Assembly: GCF_022348165.1 (NCBI RefSeq)
Contig: NZ_JAKRFI010000004.1
Coordinates: 186,001-250,000 of the forward strand
Direction: 5' to 3'
Source: Halomonas sp. McH1-25
GTDB taxonomy: Bacteria > Pseudomonadota > Gammaproteobacteria > Pseudomonadales > Halomonadaceae
Length of the DNA stretch: 64,000 bases
This document shows, piece by piece, positions 1 to 9,388 of this stretch. Within the stretch, counting starts at the first letter, position 1; every line of letters begins with the position of its first letter. The notes below the pieces were generated by a model. That model saw only the letters and a program-made list of their open reading frames with translations, was not told where the DNA came from and did no database searches. The position numbers and the translations under genes are program-made.

Positions 1-1
1 C

Positions 2-292
2 GGCTCGTTCGAGGAACGCGACTTCTGGCAGTGCGTCGCCGAATGCATCATCGACTACCAGCGCCGGTATCCGCAGTATCGCGACAAGTTCGCCCGCTAC
101 GACCTGTTCGCCCCGGCATTCGCCCGCTCCTGCCTCAACCGCCTGCAGCTCGGCAACAACCGGCAGATGATCGACCTGGCCGATCCGTCGAAGAACCTCA
201 AGTTCGCCGGCACGTTGAGCAATCCCATCGCCGCGTTTCGGCCTGCCGCCATGCCGTCGGGCTCGGCCACGGCCCATGTCACGACGGCCTGA
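2..292 (+). CDS. NIS siderophore synthetase (IucA/IucC family), C-terminal fragment
   Basis: C-terminal 96 residues of an NRPS-independent siderophore synthetase, cut by the left window edge; the frame is open from base 2 to TGA at 290-292. These cytoplasmic enzymes use ATP to join citrate or a related carboxylate to an amine or alcohol. The family-typical tail is visible: [19 protein letters not shown] followed by [10 protein letters not shown], which belongs to the FhuF-like C-terminal domain. A strong hairpin follows at 311-332, so this is probably the last gene of a biosynthetic operon lying to the left. The sigma factor, fhuCDB importer and TonB receptor downstream fit a single iron-uptake locus. 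Which siderophore is made cannot be told from this fragment. Confidence 0.8.
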   Translation, partial: GSFEERDFWQCVAECIIDYQRRYPQYRDKFARYDLFAPAFARSCLNRLQLGNNRQMIDLADPSKNLKFAGTLSNPIAAFRPAAMPSGSATAHVTTA

Positions 293-310
293 AACTCACC
301 AAGGGATTGG

Positions 311-332
311 CTACCCGCCTGCGGGCGGGTAG
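311..332 (+). terminator. Rho-independent terminator after the siderophore synthetase
   Basis: Perfect 9-bp inverted repeat CTACCCGCC / GGCGGGTAG around a TGCG tetraloop, 18 bases after the synthetase stop codon and followed by TCGTTT. A second imperfect hairpin (GGCC..GGCAC / GTGCC..GGCC) lies at 340-366, before the sigma factor gene. Confidence 0.7.
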
Positions 333-391
333 TCGTTTCGGCCAAGGCACGGAACGTGCCCCTGGCCTTCACTGTTCAGACGTGATCCGCC

Positions 392-886
392 ATGACCTCA
401 ACGCTCGATCAGTTGTTTCAGGAACATTCCAGGGAACTCGCCGGTTACCTGGTGCGCAAGCTGGACGCCCCCGATCTCGCCGCCGACCTGTGCCAGGAAG
501 TCTACTTGCGCCTGCGTCGCTCGGCGCTTCCCGACCCATTGCGCAACCCTCGCGCCTACCTGTTCCGGATCGCACGCAACCTGCTCATCGATCACCAGCG
601 CCAGCGCGGGGCGCAACCGGAAACCATGCCGCTCGACGACCCGACCCTGGCGCTGGAGAGCACGGCCACCTGCCCCGAGACGGCAGTCAGCCAGGCGCAG
701 CATCTGGCCCAGGTGCGTGCTCGCCTGGCCAGACTCCCCACCCACGTACGCCAAGCCCTGCTGTGGCATCGCCTCGAGGGCCTGCCCCAGCGCGAAATCG
801 CCCAGCGGCTCGGTGTGTCCGAACGTATGGCGGGACGCTACATCACCCAGGCCATCGAAGCCTGCGCTCGCGAGGCAAGCCGGTGA
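392..886 (+). CDS. FecI-type ECF RNA polymerase sigma factor
   Basis: 164 residues, the usual length of iron-starvation sigma factors of the FecI/PvdS group. Region 2 covers roughly residues 8-75 (DLCQEVYLRL, NPRAYLFRIARNLLIDH) and region 4 roughly residues 105-160, with the helix-turn-helix LPQREIAQRLGVSERMAGRY. It would direct polymerase to promoters of siderophore synthesis or receptor genes. In the classic arrangement the next gene is the membrane anti-sigma FecR; here the next gene is an ABC ATPase and no FecR occurs in the window. It sits between the siderophore synthetase and the importer, which links it to that siderophore. Its target promoter could be that of the TonB receptor at 9389-11500, but that is inference. 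No Fur box was seen just upstream of it. Confidence 0.88.
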   Translation: MTSTLDQLFQEHSRELAGYLVRKLDAPDLAADLCQEVYLRLRRSALPDPLRNPRAYLFRIARNLLIDHQRQRGAQPETMPLDDPTLALESTATCPETAVSQAQHLAQVRARLARLPTHVRQALLWHRLEGLPQREIAQRLGVSERMAGRYITQAIEACAREASR

Positions 887-908
887 GCGCTTGTGGCGCA
901 GCGTGTAA

Positions 909-932
909 TTTTGATAACTGTTCTTATTTGAA
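909..932. promoter_or_regulatory. Fur-box-like site upstream of the fhuCDB importer
   Basis: The stretch around TTTGATAACTGTTCTTATTT resembles the common Fur site form TGATAAT-n-ATTCTCATTTG, with the GATAA and TTCT-ATTTG parts conserved. It lies 45 bases before the fhuC ATG, where an iron-repressed promoter would be expected. Confidence 0.55.
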
Positions 933-976
933 TTACGATTGCGACGTAAGAGTCTTTCCCTTGTGGGGTTCACCGC

Positions 977-1744
977 ATGTTCGACGTCGACGCTGCCAGC
1001 TTCGAAGTGGGCGGCAAGTGCCTGCTGCAGCCTACCAGCCTGACCTTCGCCGAAGGTCAGGTCTATGGCCTGATCGGTCACAACGGCTCGGGCAAGTCGA
1101 CGCTGCTCAAGTTGCTTGCCCAGCAGCAGCCGGCGAGCAGTGGCGAGATTCGGCTCGATGGGCGCGCCCTGTCGGCCTGGGGCAACCGTGAGTTCGCCCG
1201 CCAGGTCGCCTACCTGCCGCAGCATCTGCCCAGCGCCGACAACCTGACCGGTCGCGAGCTGGTGGCGTTCGGCCGCTACCCCTGGCATGGTCTGCTGGGT
1301 CGCATGACCCGCGAGGATCGCACCCAGATCGAACGGGCCATCGCCCTGACGCACACCGAGGCCTTCGCCGACCGCCTGGTCGACACCCTGTCGGGCGGCG
1401 AGCGCCAGCGTGTATGGCTGGCCATGCTACTCGCCCAGGGCAGCCGCTACCTGCTGCTCGACGAACCGCTGGCAGCGCTGGACATCGCCCATCAGGTCGA
1501 GGTGCTGGCGCTGGTGCGCAAGCTGTGCCGCGAGTTGGGCCTGAGCGTGATCATCGTGCTGCATGACGTCAACATGGCGGCCCGCTACTGCGACCAGTTG
1601 ATCGCCCTGCACAGCGGTCGCCTGCTGGCCCAGGGATCGCCGGGCGAGATGATGTGCGACTCCACGCTGGAAGCGATCTATGGCATTCCCATGCGCGTGA
1701 TGCCGCACCCGGGTGGCGAGCATCCCATCGCTATCCTGCATTGA
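977..1744 (+). CDS. fhuC: Iron-siderophore ABC transporter ATPase (FhuC/FepC type)
   Basis: 255-residue cytoplasmic ATPase that powers ferric-siderophore import through the inner membrane. Walker A GHNGSGKST lies at residues 34-42, the signature LSGGERQRV near residue 138, Walker B LLLDEPLAALD near residue 159, and the H-loop in VLHDVNMAARYC. The spacing and the tail (AIYGIPMRV) are typical of the FhuC/FepC/FecE group. It is the first gene of a C-D-B ordered operon with the binding protein (starting 40 bases later) and a double-length permease; this order and the fused permease match the E. coli ferrichrome system. A Fur-box-like site precedes it. The exact substrate is not certain from sequence; xenosiderophore or self-made siderophore are both possible. 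Confidence 0.88.
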   Translation: MFDVDAASFEVGGKCLLQPTSLTFAEGQVYGLIGHNGSGKSTLLKLLAQQQPASSGEIRLDGRALSAWGNREFARQVAYLPQHLPSADNLTGRELVAFGRYPWHGLLGRMTREDRTQIERAIALTHTEAFADRLVDTLSGGERQRVWLAMLLAQGSRYLLLDEPLAALDIAHQVEVLALVRKLCRELGLSVIIVLHDVNMAARYCDQLIALHSGRLLAQGSPGEMMCDSTLEAIYGIPMRVMPHPGGEHPIAILH

Positions 1745-1784
1745 TTCGTTCGCTTCGCTGACCTGCCATGCTCTCGGAGATCGC

Positions 1785-2717
1785 GTGACCGTCGAGATTT
1801 CTCAGCCCGTTCATTCACGGTCGGTCCTGGCCGCTCTCGTCATCACGCCGCTGCTAGTGCTGCTCCTGGTCAGCGTGACGCTGCCTAGCCGGGCGGACGA
1901 AGCACCCGACGTCGCCACGCTCGACTGGACCCTGGCCGAAACCCTGCTGGCCCTGGGGGTCGTGCCGGAGGGCGTCGCACAAATCGATGCCTATCGAGAC
2001 TGGGTACGCGAGCCGGACATTCCCGACGCTGTCCCCGATCTCGGCCTGCGCACCCAGCCCAACCTGGAGCTGCTGGCCAGTCTTGGGCTCGACCGCATAT
2101 TGATCTCGCCGATGTTCGCCAATCTCGAACCGCGCCTGTCGCGTATCGCGCCGGTCACCACCATCGGCATCTACGGGCCGGACAGCGATCCCTGGCAGAG
2201 CATGCTCGAGGCAACCCGCCAAGTGGCGGATGTAGTGGATCGTCCACAAGCCGCCGAACGCCTGATCGAGTCCACCGCAGCCTATCTGGACGAGACGCGC
2301 GAACGCCTGCCCGAGAACGTGCCGCCGCTGCTGCTGGTGCAGTTCATGGACGCCCGTCATGTACGGGTGTTTGGCGAGAGCGGCCTCTACCAGGCGGTAC
2401 TCGACCACCTGGGCCTCGACAATGCCTGGCCCGGCCCGACCAATTATTGGGGCTTCTCGCTGGTGGGCCTGGAAGAGCTCGCCGAACTCGATGCCCAACT
2501 CATCGTCATCGAGCCACTGCCTGTCGGGGTCGACGACGAGCTGGCCTCCAGCGGACTGTGGCGCAACCTGCGCGCCGTGCGTGATCGCCCGGTCATTTAC
2601 CTGCCGCCGGTGTGGAGTTTCGGCGCTTTGCCCTCGGCCAAGCGCTTCGCCGATCTTCTGGCCACGGCCTTGCAGGAAATGCCTGCGCCAAGTGACGGGG
2701 ACAAGACGGATGTTTGA
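1785..2717 (+). CDS. fhuD: Periplasmic iron-siderophore binding protein (FhuD type)
   Basis: About 310 residues. The best start is GTG at 1785, preceded by GGAGA at 1776-1780; the frame is open further upstream but those codons overlap fhuC. An N-terminal hydrophobic stretch ([16 protein letters not shown]) followed by SRADEA is a signal peptide. The body matches the helical-backbone class III binding proteins: [18 protein letters not shown] is the conserved helix after the first lobe, and the second lobe carries [20 protein letters not shown]. It would capture the ferric siderophore in the periplasm and hand it to FhuB. The last 8 bases overlap the permease start, indicating translational coupling. 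Confidence 0.85.
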   Translation: MTVEISQPVHSRSVLAALVITPLLVLLLVSVTLPSRADEAPDVATLDWTLAETLLALGVVPEGVAQIDAYRDWVREPDIPDAVPDLGLRTQPNLELLASLGLDRILISPMFANLEPRLSRIAPVTTIGIYGPDSDPWQSMLEATRQVADVVDRPQAAERLIESTAAYLDETRERLPENVPPLLLVQFMDARHVRVFGESGLYQAVLDHLGLDNAWPGPTNYWGFSLVGLEELAELDAQLIVIEPLPVGVDDELASSGLWRNLRAVRDRPVIYLPPVWSFGALPSAKRFADLLATALQEMPAPSDGDKTDV

Positions 2718-4701
2718 CACCTCGTGCCTGATGACACCGGCCCGAACCTGCCTGCTGCTGGCGCTGCTCACGGTCGGGCTGGGCTGGCTGGCCCTGGCGG
2801 ATCAGACTCAGCTGTCATTGCCGACCGCGCTGCAGGCGCTGTTCTCACCGGCGCGTGACGACATCGCCCAGATCGTTGCGCACTATAGCTGGTGGCCGCG
2901 CCTGACGATCGCGCTGCTGGCCGGTGGCGGCCTGGCCCTGGCCGGCGTGCTGATGCAACAGGTATTGCGCAATCCGTTGGCGGCGCCGACCACGCTGGGC
3001 GTGGCCAGCGGCGCCAACCTGGGGCTGCTGGTCGCCACGCTACTGGCACCCGGCCTGCTCGAACTGGGCCGAGAGTGGGTCGCTCTGATCGGTGGCGGGC
3101 TGGCCATGGGCCTGGTGTTCCTGCTCGCCTGGCGGCGTGGACTGTCGCCCGTAGTGGTGGTGCTGGCGGGGCTGGTGGTCAATCTCTATTTCGGCGCCCT
3201 GGGGATGGTACTGCTGCTATTCAATCAGGAAGCGCTCAAGGGCCTGCTGATCTGGGGTGCCGGTTCGTTATCGCAAAATAGTTGGGACGGCGTGGCATTC
3301 CTGTGGCCACGCCTGCTCGTTGGCGTGCTGCTGGCCTTCGCCATGCTCAAGCCGCTGAGCGTGCTGGAGCTCGACGATGCCAATGCACGCAGCCTGGGCG
3401 TGTCGCTCAAGTATCTGCGCCTGGCCAGCCTGGGCCTGGCGGTGTTTTTGACCGCCTGTGTGGTCAGCGTGGTCGGCGTGATCGGCTTCATCGGCCTGGC
3501 GGCGCCGGCCATCGTGCGCCTGCTGGGGGCACGCCGCCTGGGCCCGCGCCTGCTGTGGTCGGGTCTGCTCGGCGCCCTGCTATTGGCCGCCACCGACCTG
3601 CTGTTGCAACGCTTTTCCGGGGCCCTGCCGACGCTGATCCCGACCGGCGCGACCACTGCCGCGCTCGGCGCTCCGCTGCTGCTGTGGCTGATTCCCCGCC
3701 TCAAGCTCGGCAGCGATCGCCCCCGCACCGGCGTCTCCCTGCCAATGGCTGCTCGCCCCGCCATGTCCTGGCTGCCTGTTTTGCTTGGCGTAGCGCTGCT
3801 GATCGCCACGGCACTTGCTTTACTCTCCGGCCAGAGCGCCGAGGGTTGGCAATGGCTGCCCCGGTTCGGCGACACCTCGATGCTCGAGTGGAGACTGCCG
3901 CGCATGCTGGCCGCCGCCGGTGCCGGCGTGCTGCTGGCCCTGGCCGGCACGCTGGTCCAGCGTGTTACCGGCAACCCCATGGCCAGCCCCGAAGTGCTCG
4001 GCATCAGCGGCGGTACGGCCATCGCGCTGATCCTGGCCATCTTCCTGATTCCCGCCGCCAGCCAGTGGACCTTGATCGGCATCGGCACGCTGGGCGCATT
4101 AACGACCTTGGGCGTGCTGATCGGGCTCAACTACCGCAGCGGCTTCCTCCCCGAGCGACTGCTGCTCACCGGGGTGGCCATCACCGCCTTGTTCGATGCC
4201 GTACGCAGCTTCATCCTGGCGGGCGGCGATCCCCGCGGTCAGCAGGTCATCGCCTGGATGTCCGGCTCGACCTACTACGTCGACCTGACCACGGCAGTTA
4301 TCGTCGTCGCCCTGGCTGCCCTGCTTGGCCTGGCCACGGCGCCCTTCTCGCGCTGGCTGGATCTGCTGCCCCTGGGCGCACCGACGGCCAGGTCGCTGGG
4401 CGTGGATATCCTGCGCTCACGCCTGGTCCTGCTCGGCCTGGTGGCGCTGTTCACCGCCTGCGCCACGCTGGTGGTCGGCCCGCTGTCGTTCGTCGGCCTG
4501 CTGGCGCCGCACATGGCTCGCCTGCTGGGTTTCTCCCGCGCCCGCAATCACCTGCTGGGCTCCGCCCTGCTCGGCGCCCTGCTGATGGTAGTCGCTGACT
4601 GGCTCGGGCGTCAGCTGCTGTTCCCCGACGAGATTCCCGCCGGGCTGGTCGCCTCGCTGCTGGGCGGCGCCTACTTCATGTGGGGCCTGCGACGGCTATA
4701 A
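2710..4701 (+). CDS. fhuB: Fused double-length iron-siderophore permease (FhuB type)
   Basis: 663 residues made of two FecCD-like permease halves in tandem (about 1-330 and 340-663), the architecture of FhuB. Each half carries the conserved coupling segment: [19 protein letters not shown] in the first and [19 protein letters not shown] in the second, and each begins with the RLPR-type motif ([39 protein letters not shown]). Starts at ATG 2710, overlapping fhuD by 8 bases. The open frame extends upstream to 2359 but that part is a shadow of fhuD. It forms the inner-membrane channel energised by FhuC. Encoding both halves in one chain is characteristic of FhuB and distinguishes it from FepDG or FecCD pairs. 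Confidence 0.9.
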   Translation: MFDTSCLMTPARTCLLLALLTVGLGWLALADQTQLSLPTALQALFSPARDDIAQIVAHYSWWPRLTIALLAGGGLALAGVLMQQVLRNPLAAPTTLGVASGANLGLLVATLLAPGLLELGREWVALIGGGLAMGLVFLLAWRRGLSPVVVVLAGLVVNLYFGALGMVLLLFNQEALKGLLIWGAGSLSQNSWDGVAFLWPRLLVGVLLAFAMLKPLSVLELDDANARSLGVSLKYLRLASLGLAVFLTACVVSVVGVIGFIGLAAPAIVRLLGARRLGPRLLWSGLLGALLLAATDLLLQRFSGALPTLIPTGATTAALGAPLLLWLIPRLKLGSDRPRTGVSLPMAARPAMSWLPVLLGVALLIATALALLSGQSAEGWQWLPRFGDTSMLEWRLPRMLAAAGAGVLLALAGTLVQRVTGNPMASPEVLGISGGTAIALILAIFLIPAASQWTLIGIGTLGALTTLGVLIGLNYRSGFLPERLLLTGVAITALFDAVRSFILAGGDPRGQQVIAWMSGSTYYVDLTTAVIVVALAALLGLATAPFSRWLDLLPLGAPTARSLGVDILRSRLVLLGLVALFTACATLVVGPLSFVGLLAPHMARLLGFSRARNHLLGSALLGALLMVVADWLGRQLLFPDEIPAGLVASLLGGAYFMWGLRRL

Positions 4702-4961
4702 AAAGCGCCGCATCTTTTCAAACTGGCGAAGTAGCGGCAAAAAGTAGCGGTTATCTTAGCCAGCTTTGCCTGTTCTCATCGCGATAATGCGCGCCATGTC
4801 CTGCTTGCCAGAGCAAGTCAGGGACGACATCCGGGCGAATGATTGCCCACCACGCGCGCCCCATCCCCGTTGCATTTTGCGTGTGTCTCTCCTGCAGCCG
4901 ACATCGTTTCGCGGTCCGCCTTTTCGCTGGCCGCTCTCCTGAGCTTAAACACAGGTGCACG

Positions 4962-7900
4962 ATGCGTCCCTCGATTCAATACAACCTGACCAGCCAATGG
5001 AATGGCGGCTATGTGATGGAAGTCTTCATCACCAACGAAGGGACTCAGGCTATCCAGGATTACCAGGTCGGCTTCGATCTGCCAGGCACCATCACCGACA
5101 TCTGGGATGGCGTCATCGCCGACCATACGGCGACCCGTTACGCCATTTCAGACGATGACGGCAAGAACGACATCGCCCCCGGCGAGACCGTGCGCTTCAA
5201 GTTCAAGGTGCTGAGCGACAGCGGCGAGCTGCCGTCCGGCTTCACCGTGAACGATGCGCCTGCCGCCGTGAACGATATCGAGCCGACGCTGCAGGACACG
5301 CTAACGGGTATCCTCGACGATATCGTGGAAACGATCACCGATACCGTAGACACGATCATCGACACAGTAGAAACGGTGATAGAAGAGGTATTGCCCACCA
5401 TCGGCGAGGCCATCACCGTCCAGGTGGGGCCGGACATTACCGCGCCCGAGCTCGAAGCGTTGATCGCCATGGCACCGGCCGGCGCCACCATTCAGCTCGC
5501 CGCCGGCGATTACCGCTTCGACGACTCGATTCACATCACCCGTTCCGACATCAGCGTAGTCGGGGCCGGTTCCGACCAGACCCGCATCACCTTCACCGAC
5601 GAGGCGCTCGAGAACGACGACTCGCATGCCATCTACGTCGAAGGCACCGATACCCAGTTCGCCGGCACGCTGCGCAACGATGTCGCCGAGGGCGGCAATA
5701 TACTGGCTCTGAGCAGCAATCATGGTCTCGAGGTCGGAGACACGATTCGCCTCTGGCAGGACAATACGCAGGAATACTTCGAGGAGATCGGCGACACCTC
5801 CTGGCAGAAGGACAATGCGCCGCTACGCACCAGCATGGCCCAGGTCGTTGCCGTGGATGGCGATACGGTGACTCTCGACCGAGGCGTGCATTTCGATTTC
5901 GACGGCGGGGAAACCAAGGTCGAGCACATGGACGCCCTGGAGAACGTGACCCTGCAGGGCTTCACCGTCCAGTATGAGCTGGGTACGCCCAACAATGCCG
6001 CGTTCAAGAACACGCTGTCCGATCTGACCGACTACCAGGCCGTGAAATTCGACGGCACGGTGGACAGCAGCGTCGTGGATGTTCAGGTCCTCAATGGGCC
6101 TTCCACCGCCTTCGAGTTCGCCTTGAGTCTCGGCTTGACGGTAGACGGAGCCCAGGCCCACGGTTCCTTCAACAAGGGCTCCGGCGGCAACGGCTACGCC
6201 TACGAACTGCGCGAAAGCTATGACGGCACCTTCGTCAACCTCGAAGACTCCGGCATGCGTCACGGCGTCATCTTCGCTTCCTGGCGTTCCTCGGTCGACA
6301 ATGACATTCATGTGCTTTCTACCGATCGCGACATCAACTTCCATGGTGGTCAAGACCATGGCAACACCGTCCATGTCGAGCAGTCGATTCGCGATGCCGA
6401 CGCTGACGGCATGTCACCGACGCTTTGGTACAACAACGGCGGGGAAAGCTTCGGGGCCATCACCGAGGCCGGCGCCAACCTGGTGACCTTCGATTACGTC
6501 ATCGGCTCCAAGCGTGACGATGTGATTCAGGGGACCGACAACGGCGTCTATCTGGACGGCGGGCTGGGTCACGACACGCTGTATGGCGGTGCTGGAGACG
6601 ATATCCTGAATGGCGGCGGGAGCTGGGGCAAGAACCTCCTCGACGGAGGAGCCGGCTTCGATACCGCCCTGTTCGAACAGAACCTCGACGCCTACAAGAT
6701 TCGCTTCAATGACGATGGCAGCGTGCTCGTCGACGGCAGTAGCGACGATACGCTGATCGATATCGAACAGGCGATCTTCGCCGACGGCAAGGTACTGGAT
6801 CTCGTTACCGGTGAAGTCAGCCAGGGCGACAAGCCGACGATTCCGACAGCCGACGACATCCTTTCCAACGACCCGCAGACTGCACCTGTCGAGAGCCAGC
6901 CTGGCGAGCCGGTTGCTTCCGATGATGTCTCGGACGCTCCCGTTCTCGCCGATACCCCGGTCGAGGCCGCCCCTGGAGCGGCACAGCCGGCACCTGAGCA
7001 AGCGCTGAGCGCCAGCGTGGCATTCGAATTGCTGGGCAGTTCCGACACCAGCTATTCATTGGCGCTGGAAATCACCAACACCTCGGCGCATGCCCTCACC
7101 GAGCAGGTCATCAGCCTCGCACTGCCGGGCATCGAGGTCGAAAAGTGGTACGGTGCCGAGCTGGTCGCCCGTGATGGCGATACCTACACCATCGTCGATA
7201 ACGATCCGGTGACGCTGGAGCCCGGCCAGACCATGCGCCTGGGCTTCAAGGCTTCGGCAGCGGAACCGGTTCTGCCGGCGTCGTTGAGCGTGAACGGCAG
7301 CGACATTCCGCTGGATACGGCGGCGCAGAGCGAAGAACCGGTCGTCGAGCCCGAGGCCGATAAAGCGCCCGTCGCCGAATACACCGCAGACGTCGCCTTC
7401 GACGTCCTGGGTCGCTCCGAAACCGGCTACTCACTGGCTCTGGAAATCACCAATACCTCGGATCGCGTCCTCGACGAACAGGTCATCAGCCTCGAGCTGC
7501 CGGGCGTCGAGATCGAAAAGTGGTACGGTGCCGAGTTGGTCTCCCGTGATGGCGATACCTACACGATCGTCGACAATAACCCCGTGTCGTTGGAGCCCGG
7601 CCAGACCATGCGTCTGGGTTTCAAGGCCTCGGCTTCCGAAACGGTGTTGCCGGCCTCCCTGCACCTGAATGGTAGCGAGATCGCGCTGGACACGGCAGCC
7701 ATGATGGCCGGAGAGGACGCTGACCTAGGCTTGCTCGAGGACTTTGCCCAGGCACCGGATGTCGCCGACATGCTCACGGTCACCAGCAACATCACCAGTT
7801 CCTGGTCGACGGGCTATGTTACCGAAGTCTTCGTCGAGAACACCTCGGACGTCGCGGTCAGCAACCCAACCATCGAATTTGCGCTGCCAGGCACCATCGA

Positions 7901-8483
7901 CACGCTATGGAACGGCGAGTACCAGAACACCGAAGACGGCTATTCCATTACCGACGACAATAGCGGCGCAGTGCTCGAACCCGGCGATGTCTGGCGCTTT
8001 TCCTACAAGGTTTACGACCGGGAGCAAGTGCTGCCGCAGGCCGTGACCGTACACGGCGATGTCGACATGGACTCCCACAACGCGGTCATCGAAGGCACTG
8101 ATACGGCGGACAACTTGAGCGGCACCACCAGCAGCGACACGCTTTACGGCGGATTGGACGGCGACACACTGTCGGGCGGTGCGGGGGCGGACACGTTCGC
8201 TTATCTATCCACGTTCGAGTCCAACCCGCTGGCTGCAGACACGATTATCGACTTCGCACCTCAGGAGGGCGATCTGATCGACCTGTCGGGAATCGATGCC
8301 GATCTTCTGACAGAAGGCAATCAAGCCTTTAGCTGGCTGGGAGAGAATGGCTTTTCCGGTCAGGGAGGCGAGATCCGCTTCGCAGAGGGAGCGTTGCGCG
8401 CCGACGTCAACGGCGACGGCGTGGCCGATATGCAAATCGTTGTCGTAGGTACCGCCCCGCAGGTCGACGACCTCGTGCTGTAA
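4962..8483 (+). CDS. Large secreted RTX protein with right-handed beta-helix and four CBM2-like modules
   Basis: 1173 residues from ATG 4962 (AGGTG five bases upstream); the open frame reaches back to 4839 but without a plausible start. Order of parts: CBM2-like module (about 4-97, with SQWNGGYVMEVFITNEG and IAPGETVRFKFKV); a Thr/Asp/Ile-rich linker (about 107-150); a pectate-lyase or C5-epimerase-like beta-helix (about 155-510); RTX nonapeptides GGLGHDTLYGGAGDDILNGG (about 537-556); a Pro/Ala/Glu-rich linker; two nearly identical CBM2-like modules (about 682-785 and 807-910); a fourth CBM2-like module (about 931-1035, SSWSTGYVTEVFVENTS); RTX repeats (DTLYGGLDGDTLSGGAGADT) and a serralysin-type C-terminal domain (DTIIDFAPQEGDLIDLSGID). 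There is no N-terminal signal peptide, so type I secretion is inferred; no T1SS genes are nearby. Probably acts on or binds an extracellular polysaccharide; the reaction is unknown. Very acidic, as expected for a halophile exoprotein. Confidence 0.8.
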   Translation: MRPSIQYNLTSQWNGGYVMEVFITNEGTQAIQDYQVGFDLPGTITDIWDGVIADHTATRYAISDDDGKNDIAPGETVRFKFKVLSDSGELPSGFTVNDAPAAVNDIEPTLQDTLTGILDDIVETITDTVDTIIDTVETVIEEVLPTIGEAITVQVGPDITAPELEALIAMAPAGATIQLAAGDYRFDDSIHITRSDISVVGAGSDQTRITFTDEALENDDSHAIYVEGTDTQFAGTLRNDVAEGGNILALSSNHGLEVGDTIRLWQDNTQEYFEEIGDTSWQKDNAPLRTSMAQVVAVDGDTVTLDRGVHFDFDGGETKVEHMDALENVTLQGFTVQYELGTPNNAAFKNTLSDLTDYQAVKFDGTVDSSVVDVQVLNGPSTAFEFALSLGLTVDGAQAHGSFNKGSGGNGYAYELRESYDGTFVNLEDSGMRHGVIFASWRSSVDNDIHVLSTDRDINFHGGQDHGNTVHVEQSIRDADADGMSPTLWYNNGGESFGAITEAGANLVTFDYVIGSKRDDVIQGTDNGVYLDGGLGHDTLYGGAGDDILNGGGSWGKNLLDGGAGFDTALFEQNLDAYKIRFNDDGSVLVDGSSDDTLIDIEQAIFADGKVLDLVTGEVSQGDKPTIPTADDILSNDPQTAPVESQPGEPVASDDVSDAPVLADTPVEAAPGAAQPAPEQALSASVAFELLGSSDTSYSLALEITNTSAHALTEQVISLALPGIEVEKWYGAELVARDGDTYTIVDNDPVTLEPGQTMRLGFKASAAEPVLPASLSVNGSDIPLDTAAQSEEPVVEPEADKAPVAEYTADVAFDVLGRSETGYSLALEITNTSDRVLDEQVISLELPGVEIEKWYGAELVSRDGDTYTIVDNNPVSLEPGQTMRLGFKASASETVLPASLHLNGSEIALDTAAMMAGEDADLGLLEDFAQAPDVADMLTVTSNITSSWSTGYVTEVFVENTSDVAVSNPTIEFALPGTIDTLWNGEYQNTEDGYSITDDNSGAVLEPGDVWRFSYKVYDREQVLPQAVTVHGDVDMDSHNAVIEGTDTADNLSGTTSSDTLYGGLDGDTLSGGAGADTFAYLSTFESNPLAADTIIDFAPQEGDLIDLSGIDADLLTEGNQAFSWLGENGFSGQGGEIRFAEGALRADVNGDGVADMQIVVVGTAPQVDDLVL
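7016..7705 (+). repeat. Tandem duplication of a 125-codon CBM2-like module inside the RTX gene
   Basis: Two copies, about 7016-7330 and 7391-7705, are offset by exactly 375 bases and are highly similar in DNA and protein; both encode EKWYGAEL and DGDTYTIVDN. The high DNA identity suggests a recent in-frame duplication. Confidence 0.8.
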
Positions 8484-8502
8484 TAAGCGAACCTCACTCA
8501 TC

Positions 8503-8559
8503 ACTCACCGGGTTCCCCCGACATTGGACTCGCCTCCATTGTCGGGGGTATTCGTGAGT
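8503..8559 (+). terminator. Hairpin terminator after the RTX gene
   Basis: Long inverted repeat: CCCCCGACA..TGG at 8515-8527 pairs with CCA..TGTCGGGGG at 8536-8548 with one mismatch, extended by ACTCAC (8503-8508) and GTGAGT (8554-8559). There is no T-run. The remaining 200 bases to the next gene hold its promoter and leader; a short hairpin GCCTTTAAAGGGC lies near 8710. Confidence 0.5.
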
Positions 8560-8767
8560 CGATGTCCCCATTACTGCCACTCTGACAACGACTTAGCGAT
8601 AATCACTGGGCCTTGGGAACTTGCAATACAAGCCATTTGTCTTATGTTGAGAGTAGTCAATGCTCATGAAGCGACTGGCAATTGACTGCCGAATGGACAG
8701 GACCGAGCGCCTTTAAAGGGCACAGTCCGGCACGAATTCAAAAGGACCTTGGAAAAGGAGCGACAAC

Positions 8768-9328
8768 ATGACCCTACGCAAGCCGCTCAATCTCGCAGTC
8801 ACGACCGCGCTGATCGCCGGTGGCCTTACCCTTGGTGGCACCGCAATGGCCCAGCCACAGGGATTGTATTCCGCCGATGAATTGATGGATGCCGAGGTCT
8901 ATTCCAACGAAAACGCCAACGAAAGCATCGGTGAAGTCGAGGACGTTCTGCTCGATGAATCCATGCAACTGCATAGCCTGGTCATAGAGACCGGCGGCGT
9001 GTTCGACTTCGGTGAGAAGCAGTATGTGATCGATACCGGCAATTTCTCCGTCGAGACCAGCAACGGCGATAATCTCGAGAGCATACAGTATCGTGTACTC
9101 GTCGATATGACCGAAGAACAGATCAGCCAGCAGCCCGAGTACACCAATGATTGGTGGAATCAGACCAAGCAGACCACACGCCAAGCTTGGGAAAACACCA
9201 AGGAAACCGCTAACAGCGCTTGGGAAAATACCAAGGCATTTACCTCCGACCTGCTGGATGATGCCAGCAATGCACTGGACGACGCCGGCGACGAAGCCGA
9301 CCAGGCGATCCGGAACGATCAACAGTAA
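8768..9328 (+). CDS. Secreted PRC-barrel domain protein
   Basis: 186 residues. An N-terminal signal peptide (about 1-29, ending GTAMAQ) is followed by a PRC-barrel domain (about 30-120: GLYSADELMDAEVYSNEN, IGEVEDVLLDESMQLHSLVIE). The tail (about 128-186) has two repeats of the type NQTKQTTRQAWENTKETANS and AWENTKAFTSDLLDDASN, which look like amphipathic helices, and ends in an acidic segment. Periplasmic or surface PRC-barrel proteins are common in halophilic and soil proteobacteria and are often stress-related; no specific function is known. The start is supported by AAAAGGAG before the ATG. It faces the TonB receptor tail-to-tail across a shared terminator. Confidence 0.8.
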   Translation: MTLRKPLNLAVTTALIAGGLTLGGTAMAQPQGLYSADELMDAEVYSNENANESIGEVEDVLLDESMQLHSLVIETGGVFDFGEKQYVIDTGNFSVETSNGDNLESIQYRVLVDMTEEQISQQPEYTNDWWNQTKQTTRQAWENTKETANSAWENTKAFTSDLLDDASNALDDAGDEADQAIRNDQQ

Positions 9329-9347
9329 AAGCGTTATTGCAAAGAAA

Positions 9348-9369
9348 AACCCCGGCATGCGCCGGGGTT
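9348..9369. terminator. Bidirectional terminator between the PRC-barrel and receptor genes
   Basis: Perfect 9-bp stem AACCCCGGC / GCCGGGGTT with loop ATGC, A-rich on the left side, between two convergent genes. The A-run supplies a U-tract for the minus-strand transcript. Confidence 0.85.
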
Positions 9370-9388
9370 CCTGACTGGACTGGAGTAT

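Noticed and set aside
398-1354. 318-residue minus-strand frame opposite the sigma factor and fhuC
   Set aside because: Lies antisense to two well-supported genes, has no family motif, and arises from high-GC codon structure.
3282-4598. 438-residue plus-strand frame inside fhuB
   Set aside because: Arg/Pro/Gly-rich shadow of the fhuB frame with no membrane segments or motif.
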